A stretch of 64,000 bases of DNA from Phoronis australis (GCA_002633005.1 NMRA01000185.1:431854-495853); one strand, 5' to 3'. Positions 24,183 through 35,518 are shown, numbered from the stretch's first letter. Translations and numbers: made by a program. The notes: generated from the sequence alone by a model not told the origin.

Positions 24183-24236
24183 CTCGCCACCTGGTGACTG
24201 AGAGTACATGTGTATGAAACCGAGCCACCTAGAGAC
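24183..24236 (-). promoter_or_regulatory. Two CTCF-core-like motifs, 40 bp apart
   Basis: On the minus strand CAGTCACCAGGTGGCGAG (around 24,183-24,200) agrees with nearly all positions of the CTCF core consensus CCASYAGRKGGCRSY. A weaker match, CTCTAGGTGGCTCGG, lies around 24,222-24,236 in the same orientation. These are sequence matches only; occupancy is unknown. They lie just beyond a hAT-like relic and are not part of the pearl-like element. Confidence 0.3.
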
Positions 24237-24916
24237 ACGATGACTGAAATCGCCTTGCTATCTGTCTAAATTCATGACACTGACAGCTATTGACCATGAT
24301 CTTCTAGGGACAACACGATATGCAAACTTACGATTTTTGAAACTAACAGAGAATCTGGAAAATTTCCAAAATCAGCAGTGGCCTTTACATAAATGACAAA
24401 TGTAAGTCAGAGACAAATTTCACAACAGGTTAACCCCTAGGTGGTTACCAAAGGTTCCGTGCAAGAGAATTTATAGAAACGATACTTAAGTGACATTTGC
24501 AGTCATGTTTAGCAATGCATGTATTCGTGAACTCCAGTATTTTGACTCACCGAAAGACAACAATAAAACTAGGAAAACCAATTTAGTGCAAGCATGCACG
24601 TCAATTGCTATTTGGACGAAAACATTGGGATAAAAAATACGTTTCTTAGACAGACAAACAGGCAAAATAAAAAGGCACAGCATGTGATATACTATACAAG
24701 TCAACTTTTATGCGACTGAATCTTAGTGCAAAACAACAGTATTTACGAAAAATGTGTTTTCAAGCCAGTCAAAGCAAGCATAAGTTATTATTTCTCAGTT
24801 CACAGTACGCTAATTATCAGACGAAGAGTGTCTTGACAGGAAACACATCCTCCCAACACAATCTTCCCAACACATTGTTTTCATAGCAGACCAGACAGTG
24901 TAAATAACATCACTAC

Positions 24917-24970
24917 CATCATCTTCAGCCTTGACGTAGACCAAGGTTTGCCACAGCACAAATCTGTCAA
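24917..24970 (-). CDS. Possible short exon, frame ambiguous
   Basis: A 54-nt minus-strand segment lies between GTGCAGCTGCAG and GATGATG/GTAGTG. It is open in more than one frame (for example LTDLCCGKPWSTSRLKMM). It sits inside a 123-codon minus-strand open frame (24,810-25,181) without recognisable domains. It does not join in phase with the neighbouring candidates. Confidence 0.15.
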
Positions 24971-25305
24971 CTGCAGCTGCACATCTCAAAGCACAGATCT
25001 CACTAGCTCCCCCTACAGTACATATTGCAATCAAACAGAAATTAGCATGTACTATAATATAGCAACCAGTTTCGATGATGTAGACTTGTTTACAGGTGAA
25101 CGCATAAGTGTAGTTAAAGAAATGTGAATTGTCAATTTTTAACAAGTCTGATTCCGGTTTAAAATGAGCACCTGGCAACATATTTAAATGAACATGAAAA
25201 TCATGTTATCGATGTTCTGCTTCAAACCTTTACCAGTAGTTAAGCTTAAAATGCAATTTATGAGCACAGCAAAAAAACCTTCAAACTACACTCATATGAA
25301 GCAAT

Positions 25306-25544
25306 CAGGGCTTGGAATGAGGAAAAATTTCCAGGGCTCGTATCTTTGCACCAATAAATAGGCTTGAGTGATAAAAATGTTCTTTTGTGTTGTAAAATTG
25401 AACCGAAATAAACCTTTATGCATGGATTAAGTCAAAATAATGATAAAAAAGAGACAGAAAAAAGAGGAAACTGGAAATCAAATAAGAGGAAATCGAAAGT
25501 AAAACAGAGGAAATACTCTTAAAAGAGAAAAATTTCAAGCCCAG
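25306..25544 (+). mobile_element. MITE with CAGGGCTTGG ends and 6-bp target duplication
   Basis: A 239-bp element starts CAGGGCTTGGAATGAGG and ends AAAAATTTCAAGCCCAG. It is flanked by exact direct repeats AGCAAT (25,300-25,305 and 25,545-25,550). The inside is A/G-rich with repeated AAGAGGAAA motifs and has no coding capacity. The copy at 35,670-36,128 has the same ends and also a perfect 6-bp duplication; a partial copy lies at 17,337-17,451. The parent transposase is not in the window. Confidence 0.8.
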
Positions 25545-25783
25545 AGCAATTCTTTTTCTATGTGGGTCACTGACAGAATCTGAAATGATGTGAATATCTC
25601 TCAGGAATAATTTTCACTCTGTCCACAGTAGTTGTATTCAATGGAAAGAGAAGCGATATAGTTTAGATCCACATTGACACCCAAGTCCAATTTCAAATAC
25701 TAAATTCTAAGCAGACATTTAATTTGAAAATCCTAAATAGCACAACACACATTAGATGTACAATTCTCATTTGCCTTTCTCAC

Positions 25784-25869
25784 AGGGCAGCACATCCCGA
25801 CAGACAAATCACAAGATCAAAATGCCATCCCGGGCATGTGGTTCCCACAAGGTTAGAGTCCGCTGGCAT
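25784..25869 (-). CDS. Candidate exon 4 of an unidentified minus-strand gene
   Basis: An 86-nt minus-strand segment has acceptor GTATTTTTCTGGGCAG and donor GCCCT/GTGAGA. The open frame reads MPADSNLVGTTCPGWHFDLV, then ICLSGCAA, and ends two bases into a Leu codon completed by the next candidate. It begins in phase 0, as the exon at 26,716-26,882 requires. Caution: the opposite strand also offers an exon here (acceptor TTTGCCTTTCTCACAG, donor CACAAG/GTTAGA), so strand assignment rests mainly on phase compatibility with the neighbours. Confidence 0.4.
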
Positions 25870-26715
25870 CTGCCCAGAAAAATACTAGCAGACGTACTAC
25901 AGGGTCACAGGTCAACTGATGCCGTCATAGAAGGCTATTTGACATAGTTCACAGTGGGAATGCAATTTGTGAAGGCACATTCATAAGATAGCTATCTCAT
26001 CAGATAACCCCACTTGTCCTGCTTGGCTGTAAAAAGTCTGAAGTAATTGCAAACTATTCCAGCAATGCTAAAGCTGTAAATGAAATTTGACAGACGGTAA
26101 TAGTACCCTGGGAAGACATAGTATAACAAATGCCTGGCACCTAGTACTTTGAGGAAAACATTAAAAAGCATCATAAAATTATGTACAATTTACCTACAGC
26201 AAACTCTACTTCAAAACAAACAATGGACGATGACGGACATAACTTAATTTAGCAATGTTTCAGTAATAAAATTCTAAATGCAAAATATAAAACCAGTAAA
26301 AACAAAAAAATGATAAATTAGAAATTAAAAAATCTCTATGCACCATTTTGTAAAAACACATAGTTTATGACAAAATTATAAATGTCGTGGGTAGAAATGG
26401 TCAACAGTCTGATCTTAGGTTGAATGAAACACTAGTAGTATGCTGCACAGTTAGCCACATAGACAATTATTTGCTGCAAACTGTTAAATCAAATTCAAGA
26501 GTATACTGGTGGAAAATTCAATTGAATTTCCCAGAAAAGGCCCATCAATTTGTCTTTTACACAGTTTGACAGACGCCACTTAATAAACTCTTGTTATTGT
26601 CATTGTCATTGTCTCAGGGACAGACATCACTGCACATTGGACAGGTCCACAAGTGCTTAGTTCTTCTCTGCAGCAGCCAAGAAAGAGTCACACTGCTGAT
26701 GGTTCCCATGCTGAC

Positions 26716-26882
26716 CTGGTTAATCCGGTATCTACTTTCTCCACCTAAGGTGGTTCTGATGCCGCTTCCTCTGACAACATGAAGCTCAGTTAGTCTTTCC
26801 AGGGTGGTGCTTTCTGAGGGAGCCTCCATCTCCTGGTCTTTCAGTGCCACCAAAACATCCTTCTCGCTCCAAGTGACAAACT
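26716..26882 (-). CDS. Candidate exon 3 of an unidentified minus-strand gene
   Basis: A 167-nt minus-strand segment has acceptor CTGTCTTTAACAAG and donor AACCAG/GTCAGC. After two leading bases it encodes 55 codons: FVTWSEKDVLVALKDQEMEA, then PSESTTLERLTELHVVRGSG, then IRTTLGGESRYRINQ. A helical, charged stretch followed by a short loop and an RYRI strand is reminiscent of the end of a winged-helix domain; that is inference from pattern, not a match to a known family. Codon-level composition looks protein-like, and the phase fits both neighbours. This is one of the two strongest exon candidates. Confidence 0.5.
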
Positions 26883-26889
26883 CTTGTTA

Positions 26890-28120
26890 AAGACAGTTTA
26901 GTCAAGCTCTGATTGTAAATTAAAAAGACAGACAAAAGCGCATCTGACTGCAAGAGAAGGTTCACAGCTTTTCATACTTGTGGCAAACAATTGGGCAAAA
27001 CTACTGGACAAATATGCAGAAGCAAGCCTATTACTTTTCATACAAGCAGACTCCCCCCTCCCCCTCCCCCAGCCAAGACAATAGATATCATAATGTCATC
27101 AATATTTCAAGCAAATCACACCCAGAAAGAATTGTTTATAATTCTGTCCATCTTTCACAAAGTTAACAAAAAATTAAACAAGCACATGACAAACAAAGTG
27201 AAATGAGAAACGGATTAAATTCAAATTTCTTCATCAACTAAAATCAATATTCTCCCATTGGACACATGTTAGGTTCTTCCGGATGTTTTTCATGAAAAGT
27301 ATACACGTTTATGATGGCTAGAAATATCAGGCTAAAAATAAATCCATAGCATTTATTTGATCACCTTACCACTGCTCAAAATTCACTAATTTAGTGCCTC
27401 ACGCCTGCAGTCATAGTGAAAGGGAGCACCCCCCGTTCAATCTGTGGCGGACATGCTAACCTTGACACACTTAAGATTAAAGCGACCTCCAAGGTGAAAC
27501 AATTTAATCACAGACAATAAACAAGCAAAAATGAAAACATGTACAGGTGGCCTACATATTTTTAATTGCACAAACTTCACTTCCTCGTCAAATAATGTTT
27601 TCCATCAACATTTTGTTTACAAGCCAATGTCGCAGCATAACATCTGTTTTGAGGGCGTCACTATCCTTTATTGAATCGACTAAAATTTTAATTTGCAAAA
27701 ATGCTTTTGCAATTTTGTTTGTAATCTTCAGAACACCAGCAGGCACGCTTCTTTCAAAGCATATGTTATTCAAATAAAACTGTGGAGGGAACACTACCAT
27801 TCATACAGCCAAGGAGTGAGTGCCTGAACAGGGTCATTTATTAACACAATAAAAGCTTGCCAAAATACACTTTGGTCAAAATTTCCAGATCAAAGTTTCC
27901 GCTGAAATCTGTGCCAGTGATCGAAACACTTTGTTTTTATTCAAACAATACAAATGGAAACTATGAGAAGTTAATGCTTTTTGTAATGGAATCTCCAGTA
28001 GCTTTCGTTATACCAACTACGCAGCAAAAGGTTAATGCAAAAAAGATTTTTACTGGATCCCGTTACACAAGACTGATGGAAAGATAGCAAGGGAATTAAT
28101 CAAGGAATCAAAAATGTTTA
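26890..28120. other. Putative intron without recognised features
   Basis: AT-rich sequence with a pyrimidine-rich C tract at 27,050-27,070. Short frames on both strands around 27,547-27,800 overlap each other and lack splice support. Confidence 0.4.
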
Positions 28121-28127
28121 ATTTTAC

Positions 28128-28275
28128 CCTTCTCTAATTCTTCGTTCTTAGAAAAAAACGTAAACATTACTGCACTGGAACTTTTGCCGTCAGTTGCCAT
28201 GGTAATCAAATTGTGTCCTGCCACAACAATAGCATTGCAATGTGATGTCCAGCCAGTAAAATAACCAGCTTTCCC
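28128..28275 (-). CDS. Candidate exon 2 of an unidentified minus-strand gene
   Basis: A 148-nt minus-strand segment ends at donor GAGAAGG/GTAAAA. It is open in phase 0: GKAGYFTGWTSHCNAIVVAG, then HNLITMATDGKSSSAVMFTF, then FSKNEELEK. The trailing base joins the next exon in phase to give Glu. The alternating pattern ending in ITMATDGK and SSAVMF looks like beta-strands of a propeller-type repeat, but no family is assigned. The acceptor (CTGAAACCAAG) is weak. A better one (TATTGTTGTGGCAG) lies 58 bases further in and would shorten the exon. Confidence 0.4.
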
Positions 28276-28375
28276 CTTGGTTTCAGGGATCAGCATAAAC
28301 AAAACCAGGCATTCCATGACTACTGCATACCACTATAAGTTCACAGGCCTGTTGGAACTGTATGCATCATGGGAA

Positions 28376-28437
28376 CTAAATCCCAGTAGCCAATGAACAG
28401 CTACTCCTAAATCCCAGTAGCCAATGAACAGCTACTC
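28376..28437. repeat. Tandem duplication, 31 bp x 2
   Basis: Two identical adjacent copies of a 31-bp unit (starting CTAAATCCCAGTAGCC, ending AGCTACTC) lie at 28,376-28,406 and 28,407-28,437. They fall in a putative intron. Confidence 0.95.
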
Positions 28438-28548
28438 ATAAAAGAACTATCTGTGGTATCTATCTAAACAATGGCGAATAAATAAACAGGGCAGGAATTT
28501 CCCACACAGCCAAGTGAACCAGCCACTACTTGAATCTGTAACATGCAC

Positions 28549-28608
28549 CTGATTTCTGTTATTATAGCCAGTGGGCCAAGCAAAACACAGTCCATTGTGT
28601 GTTGGGAA
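28549..28608 (-). CDS. Candidate exon 1 (most upstream seen) of the minus-strand gene
   Basis: A 60-nt minus-strand segment lies between acceptor ATCAGGTTTACAG and donor AATCAG/GTGCAT. In phase 0 it reads FPTHNGLCFAWPTGYNNRNQ and joins the next candidate in phase. A second frame is also open, and the acceptor lacks a long pyrimidine tract, so this is the weakest member of the chain. Confidence 0.3.
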
Positions 28609-30055
28609 CTGTAAACCTGATGCTGCTGTTGGTGATTTGAGGCAAGCATGCAACTTGAGTCACCAGGACAATGAGCTGTGATATTTTCCAGGAAGAGTAT
28701 ATAAATGCCATTCAAACCAGATTTACCAGTAATAACACCATGATCATCAGGCATTGACTTCAGGTGGGGTACATTGTACTACTAACTCAAACCCCAGGCA
28801 CTGAATACCAGAAGCCACTCTGAATGAACCAACTGAGTGTACTATATGATTTGTACTGAAAGAATGTACTGTGGCCAGACAATAGCTAGAGGTGCAGTAA
28901 CCACACATTCTATAGCTACTTAACCACAACTTCATGAATGAAAGACCATCTCTCAGTGCTGTACTACCTAACCCTTTGGGCTACTTACAGCACAAAGCAA
29001 AAGGAAAATACAACTTTGAGACAACAAAACCACAAGCTTACAATGTACCCAATTACTGGCCATATTGGGAATTTGGTCACCAACACACACCAAAAGTATC
29101 AACTTACAAGAGGTTGGAATGAAGGACCCCTGGCCACAAAGGAGCATATTATAGACCACCAATATGGACAGATCAGACAACCAATGATATTTTAATATTG
29201 TAGTACCACATAGTACAGAGCACACAGTTTAAAGTGCACTAAGCACTTAAACTGGGGGCGGGGAGGGGAGGGGGTGTTTAAAAACAAAAAAACAAAATTT
29301 TTGGGAAGTATGGGCATGGAGATCAAACTCACGCTGGCTAGTGTAGACATGAGGTGGCCTGGCCCTGTTCACAGCAAACTGCTCACAGGTTGCCATTCAT
29401 TTCAGCCCCCCCCACATGCAGGCATTTGAACAAAAGGATTGGAAACTACAGAATCATATTTCCCGCTCAAATAAAGGCATGGTGTTTTGAATGTTTTGTA
29501 TAAAATAGCTAAAATTTGTAAGAAATAGGCCTGCCTGTTCATAAACACATGCGTAATCTCATGTAAGTCTACATCATATATGGCAGGTGTACAAGTCAAA
29601 ATGTTTTGAATGTGCAAATGTAAAATAAAGATATTACTAGAACATTTATCCAGTTGGCTACAGACAAGGAAACAGTGATTTTTTGTTTACCAATAAAAAT
29701 AAGAACTTTAAAAATTGGATTCTGTACAATTAAAATATTTCATATCCGCATCTAAGTGCAAAAAGTTAATGCCAAATTTCATTCAATCATTCAATTCCTT
29801 TTAAGCCGGGAAGAGACATTAGAGAGAGAGAATTTTACATTCAACAAAACATTTTATTAAAAATGGTAACTTGGATTGATTAACCAGGTATTTTTAGTAG
29901 AGAAACGGGATAAATATGACCATTTTCAGACAACACTCAGTACCCCGTATACGGGTAAGTGTGTGTGCGAGGGTGTGTCATGAGAGTGTGAATATGTTTT
30001 TTCTTGTGCTTCTGTTATTTGTATTCATGTGATTTGTGTATAAAAAATACAGTGG

Positions 30056-30105
30056 GTTGACAATAAGCCGGGCAAGGGCATAAACCCGGATAAGTACGGT
30101 AACAC
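30056..30105 (-). mobile_element. TACCGTA-ended MITE fragment
   Basis: On the minus strand the sequence begins TACCGTACTTATCCGGGTTT and continues ATGCCCTTGCCCGG. The start corresponds to the fragment at 37,156 (TACCGTAAACGTCCGGGTTA). Ends of the form TACCGTA..CCGG are frequent among animal MITEs. Only one end is recognisable here. Confidence 0.45.
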
Positions 30106-30665
30106 ATGAGATCATAGACCATGATTGTAACCACGAAGACAAAGAGGTGATGTCTAAAAAATAAGAACAATGAACAGCTGCCAAAGAGCCTGAAAACACC
30201 AAGAGAGCTTAGAGTGCATTTTAGAAACAAAGAAATGAGCGACTATTCAGTGCATATCAATTAACCCTGTTTTTTTACTGGTTTGTCCTCATCTTACACC
30301 ACTGGTAGACATTATTAGACAATCAACCCACCACAACATTGCACCTAAAACTCTCGCAAGCTTTTTCCTTTCTTGGTTTCTAATTTTTAAGTAATCAGAA
30401 ATTCGGTCAATAAAAAGTGTTGGAAACTAACCAGGAAATGCATTTATGACCCTAAAATGACATGGACGGCTAGGACAATCACTGCATTTAGAAGCTCCAA
30501 AATGCCACCCAAAAGATAAAAAGTATACTGTTGAGAACTAGTCAAAACAAAAAAATCTTGACACTACACCTGAGACATCAGATGAGATATGTACACTAAG
30601 CTGAGAAGTACAAGCTGTGTTCCGTGTATTGCCCTTTACAACCCCAATACTGCCAGCATCTTTAC

Positions 30666-30797
30666 AGGTGACAACAGTACCGTACTTAGAATCAGTTTGC
30701 TTAATGCTGGCATGTACTTTGCCAAGAGATGCACACATAAGTGCATGTATAGGGTCATCACGGACAAAAGGAATGCCACTCTGTAGCAAACACTGTC
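30666..30797 (-). CDS. Exon-like segment, intact member of a duplicated pair
   Basis: A 132-nt minus-strand segment has an excellent acceptor (CCAACTTCTACTTCTCAG) and a donor GTCACCT/GTAAAG. After two leading bases it encodes 43 codons: QCLLQSGIPFVRDDPIHALM, then CASLGKVHASIKQTDSKYGT, then VVT. A diverged copy lies at 31,142-31,305 with equivalent splice edges. Apart from one 41-bp insertion, all length differences between the copies are whole codons, which supports coding history. It ends one base into a codon and does not join directly to the 28,549 candidate. No family recognised. Confidence 0.45.
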
Positions 30798-30847
30798 CTG
30801 AGAAGTAGAAGTTGGGTTAATTTGCAGTTTATCCCCCTTCCTGGCCC

Positions 30848-31108
30848 TCGGGGGCTCACTCGTATTGACAAGGTGCCCTCAGGTGTGTCACCCAAAATTG
30901 TGGGTAAGCAGTATTTTTTCAGCAAGTTTTGTGGGATACACACAGGATCCAACAGACCCCTAAAATCCCATTTCGTGGGGATGAGGCAGAGAAATCTACA
31001 GGGTAAAAGGGGTTGAGAATTGACATACCTGGCATCCGCAATAGGGGGTCTATCAACAATTTTTGGTACATGCTTGCAGGCACCTTGTCAGTATGAGTGA
31101 ACCTCTGC
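30848..31108. repeat. Inverted repeat, ~55-bp arms
   Basis: The left arm starts at about 30,850 (GCTCACTCGTATTGACAAGG, then TGCC..CAAAATTGTGG). The right arm ends at about 31,106 and is its reverse complement with mismatches (GTTCACTCATACTGACAAGG on the minus strand). About 150 bp separates them. It lies between the two copies of the duplicated exon-like segment, so an inversion-plus-duplication event or a mobile element is plausible. Confidence 0.6.
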
Positions 31109-31141
31109 TTTACACCCCCAGTAGTGCCTGGAGCATCTAAC

Positions 31142-31305
31142 AGGTGACAGCAATCAGCCTATAGTCAATTTGTGTAACACTGATATGTACTTTAACATGA
31201 AATAGTCCATTTGCGTAACACTGGTAGGTACCATCACAGATGCATACATAATGGAGGCATATATGGGCTCACCAAGTGTAATGCTAATTTGTCCCACACA
31301 CTGTA
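31142..31305 (-). pseudogene. Diverged duplicate of the 30.7-kb exon-like segment, frameshifted
   Basis: The minus strand has acceptor-like GGCATGATTCTCAG and donor-like GTCACCT/GTTAGA at the positions matching the copy at 30,666-30,797. Its frame reads QCVGQISITLGEPIYASIMY then ASVM, then enters a 41-bp insertion that is a near-copy of the following sequence. Because 41 is not a multiple of three, the frame shifts and reaches a TGA. I infer a duplicated exon that later decayed. Confidence 0.45.
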
Positions 31306-31319
31306 CTGAGAATCATGCC

Positions 31320-34120
31320 TCTGAGAAATCATAATCCAAAACACCAAATTACTTTTGCAAACAGAAAAGTAGGGGTGGCATGCAGACCCAGCAGGGTGGT
31401 TATTGATGCAAGTATTTTGACAAGGGGGGAGGGGGTTAACTAGAAAATTAAGATACCATCCCACTCTTTAAAAAAGACCCATTTGCAAGGAGCTTCCATG
31501 AAACTTTCAAATGGTTGTGTTCAATAAATACAAGCCAGTGTAGGAGTTACTCTATAAAGCTTTACTCACAGCAGTCTTAGGCAGTTGACTTTTTAAACCA
31601 CTGGCTCTGAAACCGTACAAGAAGACACGCTGTGTTGTCAAAAATGAATACAGCTTCTATCAGTTTTAAAATGTATGTAAAATTATCAGTAAATCCTGAT
31701 GTAGATTTTTGTAATGGAGAAGTGAAACCGTTAAGTTGAGTTTTAACTCCCTTTTGTAGAGAATTTTGTTGGAAAAGAGACTCTTTGGTAGGGAAATTGG
31801 TCGTGAAAAAGCAACCTATCGGAGTGGCGCATTTTGCATCCGTCTGCAGGTATCTCACATGCTGCAGTGAGATTCATGGAGACCCTGTACAATTTCCCAT
31901 CAACATTGAGCTAAAACAACTTCCATGAAAGTTCAAGTATTCTTACTACACTGCAAAATAAAAAATATAAAAAAGAAACAATACTAAAAACAGTAGAGGT
32001 TATTTCTAGAACAGTAAAGAAGATCCTTTCAGATGTACAGAGATGAAGGTACCCCATCACTCCCTAACACTCTGTGGCTCAAGCCCATGCATTTACTCTG
32101 TTCGAACTAGTGAGTTTAAAAGCCCTACGCATTGCAGATCATAGACAACAGATTCGCAACTCCAATATTTTCCTATGGAATTCCCAGCTCCTTCTTATGC
32201 TAATCTAAGCTTCCAATTAGTGTATTCGAACTGGATATTTTCTGGCTGGTATCCTATCTTCACTGTTTTGCAATACAAAAAAGCATTTTCATTGGCACTG
32301 AAGAGCAGTTAAAGATCTTTCAATCGTAGAAATTTTGGTGTCATAATTTTGGAAATAGTTGTGGAAGTCCACTGCAAGTACAAAATTCAAGCTCTAACAA
32401 CAAAAACCATAGTGAGAGGACCCGACGGGAAGCACCTCAGCAGGGGATGTGAGTGAAAAAGGGTGCTGCACCTTATGCGCAAGATCAGAGACCTCATGCA
32501 TTGAGAATATATTGAGCTGGTGGTCCATGTACTTATAGGTCTTTAATTGCATCAACTACATGCCAGTGCACACAAACGAGAGAAAATATCGGTAATCAGA
32601 AAATACTTCCTGGAGAGTTTCCAGACTGCAAAGGTTATTTACAAACGCCACAGAATCATTTCACTGAGATGAACTTTATTGACGTGTTTCCAAGAATGAT
32701 GCAACCTATATTTTTGGTGATCATCCAAGTTGAGGTGAGGACTACTTTCATCACATGATCTGGCTACAAGGTAATGTGAATTCAAACAAAACAAATTATG
32801 CTGGCTTGCATAGGTTTCAAATCACAATAGTTCCATGCACCTCAAAGAGCTAAATTGTTAAAAGAATTGTGGTCAGAAAAGAACTCCACATGTGACCATT
32901 ACATCACATATATTATAAAACAACCGGAGAATAGGTGCCAGTGTGCCCATGCGGAAGACCAGACAGGCAACAATCGCGAACTGTGCACCACTGAGTAAGT
33001 CACTAAGGTTGTTTATTTTCTACAAACCAACTGAGTCACACTACAAAAGAGAATCTGGTTAAATGCCAACACAGTGATTTTCCCGCGCTTGGCACTCTCA
33101 CATTTTTACAAGCACCGAGTAAATGCTACATGCCATTATATGGTACTAATAAGCCAGGGGTATTCACATAAAAGGTTACATTGTACAATGAAATAACACA
33201 CCTAGTTTTTTGAAATAACATTGGTCAGATCTAAAAATAGGTACATTGCCTCCTTGTTTATAAACAAAGTCATGTGACTAACAAGCCAACTGAGGACATT
33301 ACACAGCAAAAGAAGGGCGGAAACCCGTCTTACTAGTAACACCCAGATTCTAATATGGAACGGGATCAACCAGTTATGACAGAAAAAATCTTGTTTACAA
33401 AATCAAGGAGAAAACATTGTAAGCACTTGTTTTTTTTAATTGTCAGTGAACTGATGCCGCAAATATTTAAAATACAATCTGAGCTTTCTAATTATTCTGT
33501 ACAAATATGTTGGCCAAGACCACAGAGGATGTCCTACTTGACACTGTAAAGAAAACATACTAAAATGCAAAAGATGTGTGGCGCTGTCCTAAATGATATG
33601 ACATTTAGACATTTACCCAGTAAATAAATGGCAGCTAACGAAGGGAATGCTTTTGCAATTACTTAGGTGCTAAATGGTTTTGCAAGGAAATAAGTGTTCT
33701 TAAATAAGAATTGCTGAAAATTATGTCCTTTTCGTACAAGCAAGCTCAGGCGCCACCAGATGTGTTAGGTGTAAAAACAAATGCCCAACAGGTACATGTT
33801 TTTGTACAAGTTTGAGCCTGCAATCTATTTTTAATGGGGTACAAGGTAAAATAAATTAAACCGCACACCGCACACCAGGGCCCCTGTCTTTATTTTTAGA
33901 GACTACTATTATTAAAAGGTATTTTTAACTAAGGTCTGACTAGTTTATGGCACTGGTGCTGTCAGTTAAACATACGCACTCAAAAGGTAAAGAGGCACAC
34001 CAGTAGTTGCGCCTTCTCATAAAAATTTGTGTTGACTCTCATAATCTTAATAAAATATCATCAAAATCCAGTCAAAAGTCTACATCCATGTCAACAACAA
34101 GCATTTGAACGCAACAGCTT
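31320..34120. other. No recognisable feature
   Basis: AT-rich DNA with a G-rich patch at 31,424-31,438. A 93-codon minus-strand frame at 31,577-31,858 has no splice support or motif. Confidence 0.4.
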
Positions 34121-34128
34121 TAACCTAC

Positions 34129-34180
34129 CTCCCCAAAACAAACAGGTTTCGATTATTGTGATGCATTGCCAATTCACTTA
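34129..34180 (-). CDS. Possible short exon, unidentified
   Basis: A 52-nt minus-strand segment has a strong pyrimidine-rich acceptor (CCTTTGAAACCAGCAG) and a donor GGGGAG/GTAGGT. Only one frame is open: after two bases it reads SELAMHHNNRNLFVLG and leaves two bases. Not recognised; it could belong upstream of the 16-31 kb gene model. Confidence 0.25.
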
Positions 34181-35455
34181 CTGCTGGTTTCAAAGGAAAA
34201 ACAACCAATAAAGCAACAAACCCAATTTTGTATTGCAATTGCTTGACAACTTTTGCTGAGCCTGTAAAAACATTTTGTCAATGATCACACAGTCCTGGTA
34301 GACTGACAAAGTGAGCTTCGTAATTTGAAAATCCTTGAACTGACACGATGCCTAACCGGATAAACTCAACTGCGCAAGTGCTTCAACTGATAATTTTCTC
34401 CTTGTCATCAGCTTTCTGGGTCACATGGGCACAAGATGATAGGCCAAAGCTGCCCTAACCTCCCATCATATTTTCCACAAAGCTCACCAAAAAAATTCAC
34501 TGTAAAGTTCCAGGAATGCAGTGTGATTTTGCTAAATATCAAATATGTGATTTTGTTGAATATCTAATGTTTAAAACCATGCACCATCTTAACGTATTAT
34601 TAAAGGTGCACTCCACTGCAGTTTAGATATAAATGTTAAATTTTTAACTGAAGTGCTTCCGGGTTTAAAACCAATACCATGCTCATGGTTTATTGCCTTT
34701 AAGCCACTGCTCTATTCCACATAATAGAACATTAGATCGGATTCTCTGAAAAACAGTCTTCTTGACAACGGCAGGAATTGTCAAAATCTAGTGATAAAGT
34801 ACAAGGTGCCATGAAATGGGGCGAGTTCCATTTTCCATTTCTTAACCAACTAAACAGGACAACTGCAGCCTTAAATTATACACAAGCGTAACTTCACGGT
34901 GATTCTTGTATACTAAACGATCCGCTCGCTCATCAACAGGTTCTAGCTCCTCATTAGGTTCTTATTCAACAGTTGAATTTGCATCGTTATCAATCAAGCA
35001 TTCTTTGCGATCACTGAAAGGGTCAAAATGCCTATTCCGGTGTCAACAGAACTTCTCTCTTTAAAATAATGTGTGAATTCTCATACAATCCAGCATTTCA
35101 ATTTGTCACAGATGGGCTTGAGAAGGCTATTCAGAGGCCATTTACCCTTGAACAAACTGAGGATGGGCAACTACTTTGGGTTTCCCCCGCAAAGCTTTTG
35201 ATAACAATTCAAGTTAAAACAACTACCTCACACCTTAAATCACAGCCTCGCTCAGGATTCAGTTCATTAAAACTAAATTAAACGATAAATATTGCAATAT
35301 TACTCAAACGAAATTTCAATATAATTTGAGAGGTGTGGATGTGAGTTTGAGGTGAATATTTTATTAGAAACTCAGTCAGTTTTACAGCACCTTGCATAAT
35401 TTTGTCAACATACAGGGATCTACTAGGTCCTTTTTGTGAGGAACAGAGCGGTTAC

Positions 35456-35518
35456 CTCTTTAGTGACCAGATAACAACAGTAAACACTGACTAAAATGAC
35501 TCTCTGACACATCATGGG
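35456..35518 (-). CDS. Possible short exon, unidentified
   Basis: A 63-nt minus-strand segment lies between acceptor ATCAGCAGTCTTAG and donor AAAGAG/GTAACC. Phase 0 reads PMMCQRVILVSVYCCYLVTK and a final Glu. The hydrophobic, beta-like pattern is suggestive only. Confidence 0.2.

Noticed and set aside
24810-25181. 123-codon minus-strand frame as a single gene
   Set aside because: No domain, no start context, and internal sequence is better explained by at most a short exon of uncertain frame.
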